The notes: generated by a model not told the origin, from the sequence alone. A stretch of DNA of 64,000 nt from Lachnospiraceae bacterium (GCA_024698145.1 JAILRO010000057.1:1-64000), one strand, 5' to 3'. Shown: positions 52,464 through 62,290, numbered from the stretch's first letter. Program-made: numbers and translations.

Positions 52464-53537
52464 TTATTTTGTATTGGTTTCCTTATACTCTTCATAAAGA
52501 GCCTTGTATATCTCATCATCAGGATTTTCTTCTATAATCTGCTCTATAGCATCCTTAAAGATTGTTGAATCTACATTCTGAGCAACATCTGCATTACCAT
52601 CTACATAACCTAAAAGCTTCATAGAATTGTAGAAATCGATAATCTTATCCTTTGCAGGGTTCGGATCAAGTGTTAAATGACCGTACTCAAAAAGCTGATT
52701 GCGAATTACTTCCTCATCAATTTCCATGTACTCCTTCATATATTTAACGCTGCTGTCCTGATCTGTATTAAGAAGGTGATATGCCTTAATGATTGCGCGT
52801 GTAAATGCTACATAATCATCTCTGTTTTCCTCTAACTTCTCAGGTGTTGTTGTCAAACGGCAGCAAATGAACTCCTCAAGGTCATCAATGTGTGTTACTC
52901 TGTTTAATCCCTGCTCTTCTGCAGTCAAACGGAAAGTAAGATAAATCAATCCAAGATCGATTTCTCCCTTACGGATTGCCTCAATAATAGTTGGGATTGA
53001 ATCCAACTCAACCCATTCAATCTTTGTATAATCGATATCATTTTTCTGAAGCCAATCAACGAAACCGAAAAGTCCGCTTGTTCCTCTTGTTACACCAATC
53101 TTCTTTCCTGCAAGACTTTCATTATTAAGTTCTTTAAACTCGTCTGCTCGCTCAGGAAGAGAATATATACCTGCACCATTTCCCATCGCACCTGCAAACA
53201 TCACTAACTTGTCTCCATGGTCAATAAGTTCAAGTGGCTGTGGTGCACCACCGGAAGTAATATCAAGCTTACCTGTCAAAAGAGGCTCATAAGCATTTGA
53301 TGCTGTAGGTGTCAAATTGACATCAAGACCTTCCTCTTCAAAATATCCCGCATACTTTGCAATAACAGTAAGTGCGGAAGAAACCATATTATTTCCTGCT
53401 GTTACCTCTAACTTCTTTAATTCTTTCTTATCACTTGTCTTGCTTGTATCCTTTGAAGAACCACAAGCAACAAGTCCAAGTACAAGTGCAAATGACAAAA
53501 CAAGTGCGAAAATCTTTTTAATATTTTTTAATTTCAT
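52464..53537 (-). CDS. SsuA/TauA/NMT1-like substrate-binding lipoprotein
   Basis: The protein is 357 aa. The signal peptide has lipobox LVAC. The mature part has the NMT1-like pattern VIAKYAGYFEEEGLDVNLTPTASNAYEPLLTGKLDITSGG. It is the receptor of the ABC importer encoded immediately upstream (permease and ATPase). Family members bring in sulfonates, taurine, nitrate or thiamine precursors. In this operon the substrate is probably an organic sulfur compound used by the reductase. Substrate assigned by context. Confidence 0.85.
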   Translation of the reverse strand: MKLKNIKKIFALVLSFALVLGLVACGSSKDTSKTSDKKELKKLEVTAGNNMVSSALTVIAKYAGYFEEEGLDVNLTPTASNAYEPLLTGKLDITSGGAPQPLELIDHGDKLVMFAGAMGNGAGIYSLPERADEFKELNNESLAGKKIGVTRGTSGLFGFVDWLQKNDIDYTKIEWVELDSIPTIIEAIRKGEIDLGLIYLTFRLTAEEQGLNRVTHIDDLEEFICCRLTTTPEKLEENRDDYVAFTRAIIKAYHLLNTDQDSSVKYMKEYMEIDEEVIRNQLFEYGHLTLDPNPAKDKIIDFYNSMKLLGYVDGNADVAQNVDSTIFKDAIEQIIEENPDDEIYKALYEEYKETNTK

Positions 53538-53555
53538 AATTTTTCTCCTATCTTC

Positions 53556-54455
53556 TTATTTCCATTTTACAAGTTTCTTACTTACCCAACCGATTCCCTT
53601 GTTAATTACTGTTACAACGATACCAATCATGATGATACCGGACACAACACGTGTATAATCCGAGAAGTCGGAATAGTATTTTACAAACCATCCAAGACCG
53701 GATGTTGAACCAAGCATTTCTGCTCCTGTTAATACCATAAATGAAGCTCCTACTGACAATGTCACACCATGTATAATTCCCGGAACACTATAGGGAAGTA
53801 AAATGTTCACGAGCAAGGTCCATGAACTTACATTTAGTGTACGTGCGGAATCCAAAAGCTTTTTATCAATACTTCCTACGCTCAAAACCGTATTTATAAA
53901 TGTTGGCCAAAAAATTGCACAAGCAACAACAAATACTCTGGCTACATCAAACGAAGGAAGCAAGGCTACCGCATATGGCATATAAATTATAGGTGGAATC
54001 GGACTTATAACCTGTGCAATTGGATAAACCGCTTTTTTAAGCCTGTCAAACCATCCCACCAAAAGTCCCAAGCCAACTCCAAGTATTAACGCTATCAGAA
54101 AGCCAAGGAATAATAGATACAAGGAACTAAATATTCCTTCAATAACTTTGTGTGCGTCGGTAACAAAAACATTAAAGACGCGTTCCGGTACCGGATAAAG
54201 CATTGTATTGTTAGTTTCAAACTTTGTAGTAACGAACTCCCACACGAGCAAAAACAGAAACAAAACTGTTCCGATATCTCGACTCGATTGCTTCTTAATC
54301 TTCACAAGAAGATTTATCTCTAATGCAATCACGACAATCAAGAACACATATCGGTTTTCAATCTCGACTTTTGCCGGCAAAAATATTGATATGACCAAAA
54401 GTACAAAGAACAAGTTGGGAAGAATGTAAGATAATGTTTCTCTGAGTTTTTTCAT
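53556..54455 (-). CDS. ABC permease of SsuC/TauC type
   Basis: The protein is 299 aa. Two N-terminal hydrophobic segments precede the binding-protein-dependent transport domain (about six TMs). The EAA loop reads [26 protein letters not shown]. It overlaps the ATPase gene by 4 bases (ATGA). It works with the downstream binding lipoprotein. Typical of the aliphatic sulfonate/nitrate/taurine importer family. Confidence 0.9.
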   Translation of the reverse strand: MKKLRETLSYILPNLFFVLLVISIFLPAKVEIENRYVFLIVVIALEINLLVKIKKQSSRDIGTVLFLFLLVWEFVTTKFETNNTMLYPVPERVFNVFVTDAHKVIEGIFSSLYLLFLGFLIALILGVGLGLLVGWFDRLKKAVYPIAQVISPIPPIIYMPYAVALLPSFDVARVFVVACAIFWPTFINTVLSVGSIDKKLLDSARTLNVSSWTLLVNILLPYSVPGIIHGVTLSVGASFMVLTGAEMLGSTSGLGWFVKYYSDFSDYTRVVSGIIMIGIVVTVINKGIGWVSKKLVKWK

Positions 54456-55255
54456 ATAATTCCTCCCTCATCACCGATTTTTTCACTTACATTGCTGTAG
54501 AATAGCATCATTACTTTATGATGTAATTCTCTGTAAGTATCCGTACCGAATATATCCTGTCGTCTTCGTGGTCTTTCAAGATTAACCTCGATTTCTTCTT
54601 TGATTTTTTTGTTATCCATAAACAGTATTCGGTCAGATAATAAAATTGCCTCATCAATGTCATGTGTAACCATAACAATCGTTTTTTTCTGATCCTGGTC
54701 TTCTAATAGTTCTAATAGCATATCCTGTAAATCAGCACGATTTTTTGCATCAACAGCACCAAAAGGCTCATCCATTAGCATAATCTCCGGTCCCATTGCA
54801 AGCGTTCTTGCAATAGCAACCCTCTGCTGCATACCACCTGAAAGTTGAAACGGATATTTGTTCTCAAATCCTTCAAGCCCTACAGCTTCTAGAAATTCCT
54901 CTGCTTTTTTGTTGTACTCTTTTTTTGACAGATCTCCGTTAACCTGTTTGATTCCAAAGCTAACGTTCTTCTTTGCTGTCATCCAAGGAAAAAGCGAGTA
55001 ATGTTGGAATACAACTCCTCTGTTTTTTCCTGTACCGACTGATTCTTCACCATCTATGTATATCTTTCCTTGTGTTGGCTGTCGTAAACCGGATAAAATA
55101 CTTAACGTCGTACTTTTACCGCATCCACTGGAACCAATTATGCTGATGAATTCTCCTTCCTTTACAGAAAAATTCACATCTTCAAGAGCACTATATCTTT
55201 CATTTCCCTCGTCATTGTACTCCAGATAAACGTTTTCCAATTTTATTTTATCCAT
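54452..55255 (-). CDS. ABC ATPase of SsuB/TauB type
   Basis: The protein is 267 aa. Walker [11 protein letters not shown]-loop [11 protein letters not shown], signature [17 protein letters not shown], Walker [12 protein letters not shown]-like [12 protein letters not shown], and switch VTHDIDEAI are present. It is the energising subunit of the importer. It begins 122 bp after the D1 gene, so it is likely on the same transcript. Confidence 0.92.
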   Translation of the reverse strand: MDKIKLENVYLEYNDEGNERYSALEDVNFSVKEGEFISIIGSSGCGKSTTLSILSGLRQPTQGKIYIDGEESVGTGKNRGVVFQHYSLFPWMTAKKNVSFGIKQVNGDLSKKEYNKKAEEFLEAVGLEGFENKYPFQLSGGMQQRVAIARTLAMGPEIMLMDEPFGAVDAKNRADLQDMLLELLEDQDQKKTIVMVTHDIDEAILLSDRILFMDNKKIKEEIEVNLERPRRRQDIFGTDTYRELHHKVMMLFYSNVSEKIGDEGGII

Positions 55256-55377
55256 GTTTCATCGCCCCTTTTTAAAACTAATTAAGTTTTTCTAGCTACA
55301 GAAGTTCCCCCTATACCCCTCATTAATGAATAGTAATTCGAATTTCCTCTTCATATAATTTCCTTTCTGTGAGTATG

Positions 55378-56901
55378 TTATTTTCCTTCTTTTATATAGC
55401 TGTATGGATCTTTATCGAACCATTCTTTTTTGTATGGTAATTTAATCTTTTTCGATAACTTTTTACTAAATGCATGGTTTTCTAATTGAAAGGCTAAGTT
55501 CCTTACAAAAGCATATTCACCTATATAACCCAAGAACGGTCTTCCAGGTCCGAACAAGCAGATTGACGGATAACCCGTTTTTGCAATCCAACCGTGTTTT
55601 CCGGGATGTTCAACAATAATATCCGGGTCGGTTTTCTTTAACTGGTTTACCAATTCAAATAACTGGGTACTAACTGCTAACGGAACATCAGGTAGTTCCT
55701 CCCCCAATTCTTCATAAACAGATTCAGCGCCATTATCATAATGGTAAGCACGTACACCTATTACATCCATGCCAAGCTCTCTTAACATTCTTGCTTCCTC
55801 GGCAACACGTACAACACCGCCACCAAGAAGAACACGCTTACCTTGCAATTTCGGAAGGAACTCTTCCAATGCGGCATCAAGTCTCTTTTCTTCGTAATCA
55901 CATATTCTCTCGGCCATCTCCTCTTTGCCGAAAAATGATGCAATTGAAACTAACCATTTCCTGATTCCTGCTTTACCAAGCGGCATACCTTGAATTATGT
56001 ATGGGATGCCGTATTTTTCTTCAAGATATTTAAGAATATAGTCGTCATGAACATTACACATGCTGACATTAAGTGCTGCTTCGGATATGAATCTCATCTT
56101 ATCCCTTGAGCTATACTCCGCAAATATCTGAACATTTAAATCCAATGCATTTAACAACCTTACAATCTCAGCTTCATCATCAGGATTGATTGAAGTTGCA
56201 TTAAATAAATTGACAGTTCTTCCCTTGTTATACTGATAATTAACAAGTCCACCACGATTATACGGATTGGCAAAATCATCCGGATTGTAATCAACGTAAG
56301 GTTCGGGTTCAAACTGTATATGTTTGATTAATGAATGATAAAAGGAATCATATGCTGATGCTACGACTCTTGACTTAAAGCCCGGACAATGGATGTAGGT
56401 TATATCTGCCGCTATATTTTCTGACTCGCTTTTCACAACCTCGCCTACATCATCACCGATAATACTTGGCGCACAAGTTACAACGACAAATATTATTTCC
56501 GGTCTAAACTCCTTATCAGCATATCGTATTGTTTCTCTTAAAGATTTTTCTCCTCCGCCGATAATGTCTTGCTTCTTCATATTGGTAGAAAGCCATACTA
56601 CAGAATTGTTATCCAAGCCACGCTTGAGTTTTCCGGAATCTGTGTTACTTGCAAGAGTTGACATCTGCACTCCACAACCAATTGGTGCATGAAGAATAAT
56701 TACAGAATTCTCTACAGTTGCTGCCATCATCAAAGACAAAGACATCTGACATGCATTAGCCTGCCAAAAGCTACGGTCTTTCTTAAACATACAGCCTTCC
56801 TTTGCACAGTTTACAAAATCACATCCACATCCGCTATAACTATCAACAATAGAAAGTCTCGTATCACGCACAGGTGGATCCTGTTGCTCATATATGCTCA
56901 T
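55378..56901 (-). CDS. Nitrogenase component 1-like alpha subunit, D1
   Basis: The protein is 507 aa and homologous to NifD. P-cluster cysteines are C51 (ANACQMSL), C76 (APIGCGVQ) and the Cys of VVTCAPSIIGDD. The cofactor Cys equivalent to NifD C275 is in LNVSMCNVHDDYILKYLEEKYGIP, with the same 18-residue spacing to GIP. The region of FeMo-co His442 has no His (PSICLFGPGRPFLGY; a Cys falls nearby). The NifD H195 region reads HCPGFKSRVVASAYDSFYHS, without that His. An extra N-terminal Cys group, CGCDFVNCAKEGC, is unusual. RBS AGGAGG. Not a dinitrogenase by these residues; substrate unknown, probably an organosulfur compound. Confidence 0.9.
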   Translation of the reverse strand: MSIYEQQDPPVRDTRLSIVDSYSGCGCDFVNCAKEGCMFKKDRSFWQANACQMSLSLMMAATVENSVIILHAPIGCGVQMSTLASNTDSGKLKRGLDNNSVVWLSTNMKKQDIIGGGEKSLRETIRYADKEFRPEIIFVVVTCAPSIIGDDVGEVVKSESENIAADITYIHCPGFKSRVVASAYDSFYHSLIKHIQFEPEPYVDYNPDDFANPYNRGGLVNYQYNKGRTVNLFNATSINPDDEAEIVRLLNALDLNVQIFAEYSSRDKMRFISEAALNVSMCNVHDDYILKYLEEKYGIPYIIQGMPLGKAGIRKWLVSIASFFGKEEMAERICDYEEKRLDAALEEFLPKLQGKRVLLGGGVVRVAEEARMLRELGMDVIGVRAYHYDNGAESVYEELGEELPDVPLAVSTQLFELVNQLKKTDPDIIVEHPGKHGWIAKTGYPSICLFGPGRPFLGYIGEYAFVRNLAFQLENHAFSKKLSKKIKLPYKKEWFDKDPYSYIKEGK

Positions 56902-56912
56902 TTACGTTCCTC

Positions 56913-58247
56913 CTATCTGCCTGCCACCAAGCTGCTAAAAATATCTTCAAACAAATGAAGTCCGCCGCGATATCCGGCATATCCTCTATCTAAGACAACT
57001 CTGTTGTACACCGGATAACTTACATACAAGCCTCCGCTTGCACTTTTCTGAATGAAACTCTTCTCAAACGTACTACCTAATACATACACAGGTGTGTGAG
57101 TATTTTGATAAAATGAACCATTTGAACGAACCATAGTTTCAGTCATTTTTCTTTGTATCTGAGTTGCATGAGGCTCAAAAATCAGCTGTCCTCCAAGTTT
57201 CTTTTGGGCAAACGCCTCTTCAATACCGGGTATATCTCTCTTCTTTAACGCCTCACTTATAAAGATATTTTCCGGAATCCAGCCAAGTTCCTTTTCCAAA
57301 AACTCAGCATACGGTAGTGCCGTTGAAGAATTAGATACAACATGATAGTAAAACTTAAACTCACTGTCACAAATCAAATCTGCAAGTCTCTCTACATAGG
57401 AATAGTAATTCTTATTTTCCTCATTGATAACTTTATTAACCACCTTCTTCTCGACATCCAGTCTGGATGCAACAAGCTTCAGAAACTCATCAGTCTGTTC
57501 AGCTCCTACCGGAATATCTGTAATCAGATAAGGCGTTTTATGCTTTTTCTCAAACTCCTTTGCAAGTTTTACGCCATGTGTTCTGGATAAAACAATATTC
57601 AAAGCAGCTTTCGGTGCAGATTTAATATTCTGAAATGTCTGATCTGCTGTAAAAAATGTATTGACCTTTAATCCAAGTTTTTCAAGCAATCGTTTTATTT
57701 CCTCTAAATCACCCCTGAAAAAAGGATCCAAAAGCGGCACAACACCGAAAATATTGACTAGTGTCGGATCCTTTTTTTTCACCGGTTTTAAGTAATTATT
57801 AAAAATCCCGTCTAAAACCAGATCATATCCAACATATGCATCACCCTCAAAACTCGGTGTATTTACATAAAGAATAGGTTTACCTTCGTCCTCAAACTCT
57901 TTAACTACCGAATAGAGATCATCGGCAATTATCTCCGTCATACATCCGGTTGTTACTACAAAAAGGTCTCCCTCCAACAGTTCGAAGGTACTCTCAATTT
58001 CCTCTTTTAATCGATTTCCACCACCGAAAATAACCTGAAACTCTCCGATATTACTAACCGGTACATTCTGTCCGCTACAATAACTCGAACCACAATACCC
58101 GGAATTAAATGCTGTTGCATTACTTAAGTTACCGGCGCATCCGGAGGCAGTATGTGAAATAGGTATTACTCCCGGCATAGAACTAAGTACTGCAAGAGCT
58201 CCACCCAGAGAACATGTTGTTCTTGGTTTTTCTATATATGATGACAT
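56913..58247 (-). CDS. Nitrogenase component 1-like beta subunit, K1
   Basis: The protein is 444 aa from the ATG after AAGGAGAG, 13 codons inside the ORF. The P-cluster ligands are C12 (TTCSLGGA), C37 (TASGCAGN) and the Cys of VVTTGCMTEIIADD, as in NifK. The C-terminus VSYPVYNRVVLDRGYAGYRGGLHLFEDI resembles NifK/NifN. It pairs with D1, encoded 11 bp downstream, and follows cysK. A NifN-like scaffold role is an alternative. Confidence 0.9.
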   Translation of the reverse strand: MSSYIEKPRTTCSLGGALAVLSSMPGVIPISHTASGCAGNLSNATAFNSGYCGSSYCSGQNVPVSNIGEFQVIFGGGNRLKEEIESTFELLEGDLFVVTTGCMTEIIADDLYSVVKEFEDEGKPILYVNTPSFEGDAYVGYDLVLDGIFNNYLKPVKKKDPTLVNIFGVVPLLDPFFRGDLEEIKRLLEKLGLKVNTFFTADQTFQNIKSAPKAALNIVLSRTHGVKLAKEFEKKHKTPYLITDIPVGAEQTDEFLKLVASRLDVEKKVVNKVINEENKNYYSYVERLADLICDSEFKFYYHVVSNSSTALPYAEFLEKELGWIPENIFISEALKKRDIPGIEEAFAQKKLGGQLIFEPHATQIQRKMTETMVRSNGSFYQNTHTPVYVLGSTFEKSFIQKSASGGLYVSYPVYNRVVLDRGYAGYRGGLHLFEDIFSSLVAGR

Positions 58248-58282
58248 TTTATTCTCTCCTTTACTCCAAGCATTTACTTTGT

Positions 58283-59215
58283 TCAATATTGATATAGCTC
58301 TGTAGATAGATATCTCTCACCGGTATCAGGAAGCAAGGCAACAATATTCTTTCCCGCATTTTCCGGTCTTTTTGCAATTTGCGTTGCTGCAAATGCTGCA
58401 GCTCCCGATGAAATACCTACCAGTAATCCTTCTTTCCTTCCCAGCTCTCTGGAAGTATCTATTGCTTCATCATTTCTAACCCTATATATTTCATCTATTA
58501 CATTCGCTTGAAATACGTTAGGTACAAATCCTGCTCCTATACCTTGTATTTTATGAGGCCCTGCATTTCCACCGGATAGCACAGGCGATGAAAACGGTTC
58601 AACGGCAATAACCTGAATGTTTTCATTAAATGCCTTTAGTGCCGCACCAACACCTGATACAGTACCTCCCGTTCCTGCACCGGCCACAAAAATATCTATA
58701 GCCCCTTCAGTATCCTCTATAATTTCCTTCGCAGTGGTCTCTTTGTGCGTTTGAGGATTAGCAGGATTATTAAACTGTTGCAATATGATACTGTTTGGAA
58801 TTACGCTGTTTAAAGCTTCCGCTTTCTGAATAGCACCTTTCATTCCGTCTTTTCCGGGAGTAAGGATAATCTGCGCTCCGAGAGCTCTTACAAGTGTTCT
58901 TCTCTCAACCGTCATCGTATCAGGCATGACAATGATTACCTTATATCCTCTTGATGCAGCAACAAATGATATTCCCACACCTGTGTTTCCGCTCGTGGGT
59001 TCTATAATTGTTGCACCCGGCTTTAACTTACCACTTTTTTCCGCATCTATAATCATTCCGTATGCGATTCTATCCTTGACACTTCCGGCAGGATTAAAGT
59101 ATTCCAATTTTAAATACAAATCTGATTTCAAACCCTTTCCCTCTGCATATCGACTACATTTCAGAAGAGGGGTATTTCCAATCAAGTCAGTCAGACTTTC
59201 AGCCGCCTTTACCAT
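58283..59215 (-). CDS. cysK: Cysteine synthase (O-acetylserine sulfhydrylase)
   Basis: The protein is 310 aa. The ATG after GAGGAC was chosen over the TTG two codons upstream. PLP Lys is in PAGSVKDRIAYG; the substrate loop EPTSGNTGVG and phosphate-binding GAGTGGTVSG are present. It makes cysteine from O-acetylserine and sulfide. Its position between the two component-1-like pairs, in the same operon, is a strong hint that the reductase releases sulfide or a thiol that is captured here. The CysK/CymR interaction known in Bacillus may also apply. Confidence 0.94.
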   Translation of the reverse strand: MVKAAESLTDLIGNTPLLKCSRYAEGKGLKSDLYLKLEYFNPAGSVKDRIAYGMIIDAEKSGKLKPGATIIEPTSGNTGVGISFVAASRGYKVIIVMPDTMTVERRTLVRALGAQIILTPGKDGMKGAIQKAEALNSVIPNSIILQQFNNPANPQTHKETTAKEIIEDTEGAIDIFVAGAGTGGTVSGVGAALKAFNENIQVIAVEPFSSPVLSGGNAGPHKIQGIGAGFVPNVFQANVIDEIYRVRNDEAIDTSRELGRKEGLLVGISSGAAAFAATQIAKRPENAGKNIVALLPDTGERYLSTELYQY

Positions 59216-59245
59216 ATTCAATGTCCTCGTTTCTAAAAAAAATAG

Positions 59246-60598
59246 TTAAATAGATGTTCTTCCACCTTCCAAAAGACGTGTATAGAAATCTACAAAGAAA
59301 TCAACGCCACCCGTATATCCAAAATAGCTCTTTCTTCCTATAAGTCCCGGTCCAATCGGCACGGATATCGGGAAAAATGTTGCATTTAAATCTCGCGCTA
59401 AAACCTCATCCCAAGTAGAACCTAAAATCACCTCACCCGGTGTTTCCTCCTGTAATAATTCTGCTGCAGGAAGACCACCATCATCAGTGAATACAAGTTC
59501 AAAATCTTTATCCTCTAATTCGAGATCATACAATGCATTTCTTACTGCTTCTTCATGTTTTTCAGGAACATTTTCCACAATGTAAACTTTTTTAGGAACA
59601 AAGCCCAAATCATTAACCATAAAACGAACCGTCGAAACTGCAGCTGCTGCACTACCAATCAAACTAAATGTTTTAGGAAGATTAATTCCCTCATTGATAG
59701 ATGCCAACTGTCTTGAAATATAGTAGTAATATTCCTCTTCCCCATCTCTGATATAATCTTCCACAAACTCTTTATCCAAATCAGCAAACTCTGCAATTGC
59801 ACGAATTAATTTTGTTGTTTCTGTCGGACCACTTGGTACATGATCAAAATGTAAAAACGGAGTCTGATATTTCTTCTCAAGTTTCTTGACAATATCGAGA
59901 TCCAGCCATGGTGATAACAAGAGATTCCATTCTGCCTGAGGTATTTTCTTTACCTCTTCAATTCCTTTATTTCTTCCGTAAATGATATTTGGTTTAAACC
60001 CTAGATCCTTCAAAAGCTTTTCTATTCCGACTAATGTTCCCTGCCATGTTGCATCATAAAATGGAACTATACCCCAAACATTAACTTGCTTTTCAACCTT
60101 TTCTACAGGACCATCCAAAAATTGATCTATTATCGCTTTTAAAACCTGGCTGTGACCGTACAAGTTGTTGCCTTTAAAGCCCGGAAGTGTTGCATATATT
60201 ACCGGAACATCACTTCCTTCAAAGCTCTCTGCAACTTCTTTTATATCATCACCTACAATCTCAGCAGTACAACCATCTACTGCAACAATAAGATCCGTTT
60301 TATAATATTTCATAGAAGATGCTATAACCTTACGAAAACGCTCTGACCCGCCAAAAATAACATCAGCTTCCGAAAAATCCGTACATGGTATAATAGTCTC
60401 CTGATAAGGATATGCATTTTGACCACCATTTAATTTTGCAAGTACTGTACCCGATTGTAATTGGCATCCGGGACCTGAATGTAATACTGGCAGTACATTG
60501 TTGATTGCCAATGCAGTGTAGATTCCTCCCAAAGCACAACCAACTCTCTGTTGCTCAGAACCACAATTTTGTTTTCTGTTTTCTTCTTTATTCGACAT
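59246..60598 (-). CDS. Nitrogenase component 1-like beta subunit, K2
   Basis: The protein is 450 aa. The P-cluster-type cysteines are C21 (RVGCALGG), C45 (GPGCQLQ) and the Cys of VAVDGCTAEIVGDD. The middle and C-terminus (SVPIGPGLIGRKSYFGYTGGVDF) follow the beta-subunit fold. It starts inside the last codons of D2 (11-base overlap) with AAGGAGG in D2, so the pair is translationally coupled. Clearly paralogous to K1 but divergent from it. Confidence 0.9.
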   Translation of the reverse strand: MSNKEENRKQNCGSEQQRVGCALGGIYTALAINNVLPVLHSGPGCQLQSGTVLAKLNGGQNAYPYQETIIPCTDFSEADVIFGGSERFRKVIASSMKYYKTDLIVAVDGCTAEIVGDDIKEVAESFEGSDVPVIYATLPGFKGNNLYGHSQVLKAIIDQFLDGPVEKVEKQVNVWGIVPFYDATWQGTLVGIEKLLKDLGFKPNIIYGRNKGIEEVKKIPQAEWNLLLSPWLDLDIVKKLEKKYQTPFLHFDHVPSGPTETTKLIRAIAEFADLDKEFVEDYIRDGEEEYYYYISRQLASINEGINLPKTFSLIGSAAAAVSTVRFMVNDLGFVPKKVYIVENVPEKHEEAVRNALYDLELEDKDFELVFTDDGGLPAAELLQEETPGEVILGSTWDEVLARDLNATFFPISVPIGPGLIGRKSYFGYTGGVDFFVDFYTRLLEGGRTSI

Positions 60599-62078
60599 CT
60601 TCTTTTCCTCCTTGCAAGAAATGAAGCTGCTTTAACTGCTCGTATTCTTCGGTAAACGGAGATTTGAAATTCTTACCCAGCTTCGTTACAAAGTTTTTAT
60701 TTTTTAATTCTTCTACTATACGCTCTCCAAACTCAACCAATGCACGATATCCTACTAAGTTCAAAGAAGCACTTCCCGTCACTGCAGGGATTCCTATCTT
60801 CATTGACCACGGTGCAGTTTCATGAACTCGTGAGATGACAACGTCAGGTTTTTCCAGATTTCTCATTGTTAGTAAAGTCTCCATCTGCTGACTGTCATTT
60901 ACGCTGGTCGAAACATTTTCTAATCCTGATTCTATGGCATCTACTGCAGCAGCAACTCTTTCATCAGTAATATTATCAAGTCTTGGATCATAGTGATATG
61001 CAACTGTATGTATTACTCCAAGACCGAGTTCTCCTGCAATTCTTGTATATTCATATGCAAATGTCGCACCCAACGCTATAAATACTTTCTTGCCTTTCAA
61101 CTGTTCTCGTACACGTTCCAACCTATCAGCGTACTTTTCTCTCTCTTCACGAATGATTTCTTCTACCTCATCCTGCTTACCCAAATATTCTCCAACCTCT
61201 CTGAAAAATCGTTCAAAACCAATTCCTCCATATGGGAAATGAGATTGGAAATACTTCACGCCAAAGCGCTTTTCTAGCGCACCGCAAAGGTAGCTTGACT
61301 GTGCACCACACTGTCCAAAAGAAGCAACTGCTTTCGAAGCTCTTTCATAATCTTCTGTTTTTGCTCTTGCGGTTAAGAAATTCATTTTGTAGCCTAATCG
61401 TTCAAAGAACCCTTCAATATACTCCTTGCCTAACGGCGAAAAACCAACATAGTTGATGATATTCTCTCTTTCGTCAGAATCCTTCAAAATTGTTCTTGCT
61501 ACTGCATGACTGTAATCATCATATCCGGATGCCCAAATTTTTGATTTAATTCCCTCTGAAGCGGCAAATCCGATTGGTATTCCAAGTTCCTCTTGCATTT
61601 CCTCTACAACGCTATTGGCATCTTCACCAATTATTGCCGAAACACAACTTGTGACAACATATATCTGAGATGGATGGTATCTGTCGTATGCCTTACGAAT
61701 TGTTTTTCTAAGCTTTGCAAGTCCGCCAAATACCGTATCTGATTCCTTAATATCAGTTGACATTATTCTAAAGTTTCTTCCACGTTCTCCAATCATCTTA
61801 CTGACATTAAGATTGAAAATCCTGTTGAAACAAACTTGTCCGGCAGAACATCCCACCGGTGCATGGTCAATAATTACTGCATCATCAACAGCCGCCAACT
61901 GTCCCAACGCCTCATAATGACTACATTGACTAACGGTGGTAAAACAGCGTTTCTTGTTTTTTAAGCAGCCCTCACAGCCTTTTCTTGTCATGTCTCCGAT
62001 TGTTCCAAAATATCCGGTTATTGAACCCAATCGACGTTCTTTAATCTCACATCCCGGCGTGTTTAAATTAACTGCCAT
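60588..62078 (-). CDS. Nitrogenase component 1-like alpha subunit, D2
   Basis: The protein is 496 aa. P-cluster cysteines: C52 (VSQCSHYEAL), C77 (APVGCSAG) and the Cys of VTSCVSAIIGED. The NifD C275 equivalent is in SFGQCGAQSSYLCGALEKRFGV, again with family spacing. No His lies at the His442 position (GIPAVTGSASLNLVGY). The NifD H195 segment reads SEGIKSKIWASGYDDYSHA, the same KSxxxASxYD pattern as D1. The N-terminal CEGCLKNKKRC motif resembles that of D1. AGGAGG precedes the ATG. It is the first gene after the TTGACA promoter. Confidence 0.9.
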   Translation of the reverse strand: MAVNLNTPGCEIKERRLGSITGYFGTIGDMTRKGCEGCLKNKKRCFTTVSQCSHYEALGQLAAVDDAVIIDHAPVGCSAGQVCFNRIFNLNVSKMIGERGRNFRIMSTDIKESDTVFGGLAKLRKTIRKAYDRYHPSQIYVVTSCVSAIIGEDANSVVEEMQEELGIPIGFAASEGIKSKIWASGYDDYSHAVARTILKDSDERENIINYVGFSPLGKEYIEGFFERLGYKMNFLTARAKTEDYERASKAVASFGQCGAQSSYLCGALEKRFGVKYFQSHFPYGGIGFERFFREVGEYLGKQDEVEEIIREEREKYADRLERVREQLKGKKVFIALGATFAYEYTRIAGELGLGVIHTVAYHYDPRLDNITDERVAAAVDAIESGLENVSTSVNDSQQMETLLTMRNLEKPDVVISRVHETAPWSMKIGIPAVTGSASLNLVGYRALVEFGERIVEELKNKNFVTKLGKNFKSPFTEEYEQLKQLHFLQGGKEDVE

Positions 62079-62153
62079 AGCTACCTCCTAATAATTACCT
62101 TTTCTTATTTCATATTATTCCGCTAGGAATACTATGTGTAACCTGTTATTAAA

Positions 62154-62183
62154 TGTATATCATTTTTTATAAGCACTTGTCAA
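62154..62183 (-). promoter_or_regulatory. Promoter of the nitrogenase-like operon
   Basis: On the minus strand, TTGACA and TATACA are spaced by 18 bases, about 75 bp before D2. ATACTATGT (plus strand, 62129-62137), the first nine bases of the operator-like element at the nifS promoter, falls just after the expected start of transcription. Confidence 0.7.
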
Positions 62184-62197
62184 TATAATGTGGTATA

Positions 62198-62210
62198 GAT
62201 AAAATTTATC
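62198..62210. promoter_or_regulatory. Candidate LysR-type site upstream of the operon promoter
   Basis: The dyad GATAAA-A-TTTATC is centred about 57 bp upstream of the expected transcription start, near where LysR activators bind. Confidence 0.35.
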
Positions 62211-62251
62211 ACTCGTTATACATTTCGTTTCTACCTTTAAAACGGCGCAAA

Positions 62252-62290
62252 AAAACTCCCCAAAGAAGTTTGTAACTTCTCTGAGGAGTT
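62252..62290 (-). terminator. Terminator of the SDR gene
   Basis: AACTCCTCAGAGAAGTT and AACTTCTTTGGGGAGTT pair around a 4-base loop, with seven T residues on the minus strand. Confidence 0.85.

Noticed and set aside
55378-62078. DPOR/chlorophyllide or F430 (CfbCD) reductase
   Set aside because: No tetrapyrrole genes nearby, and a complete NifB is encoded next to nifH, which those systems do not need.
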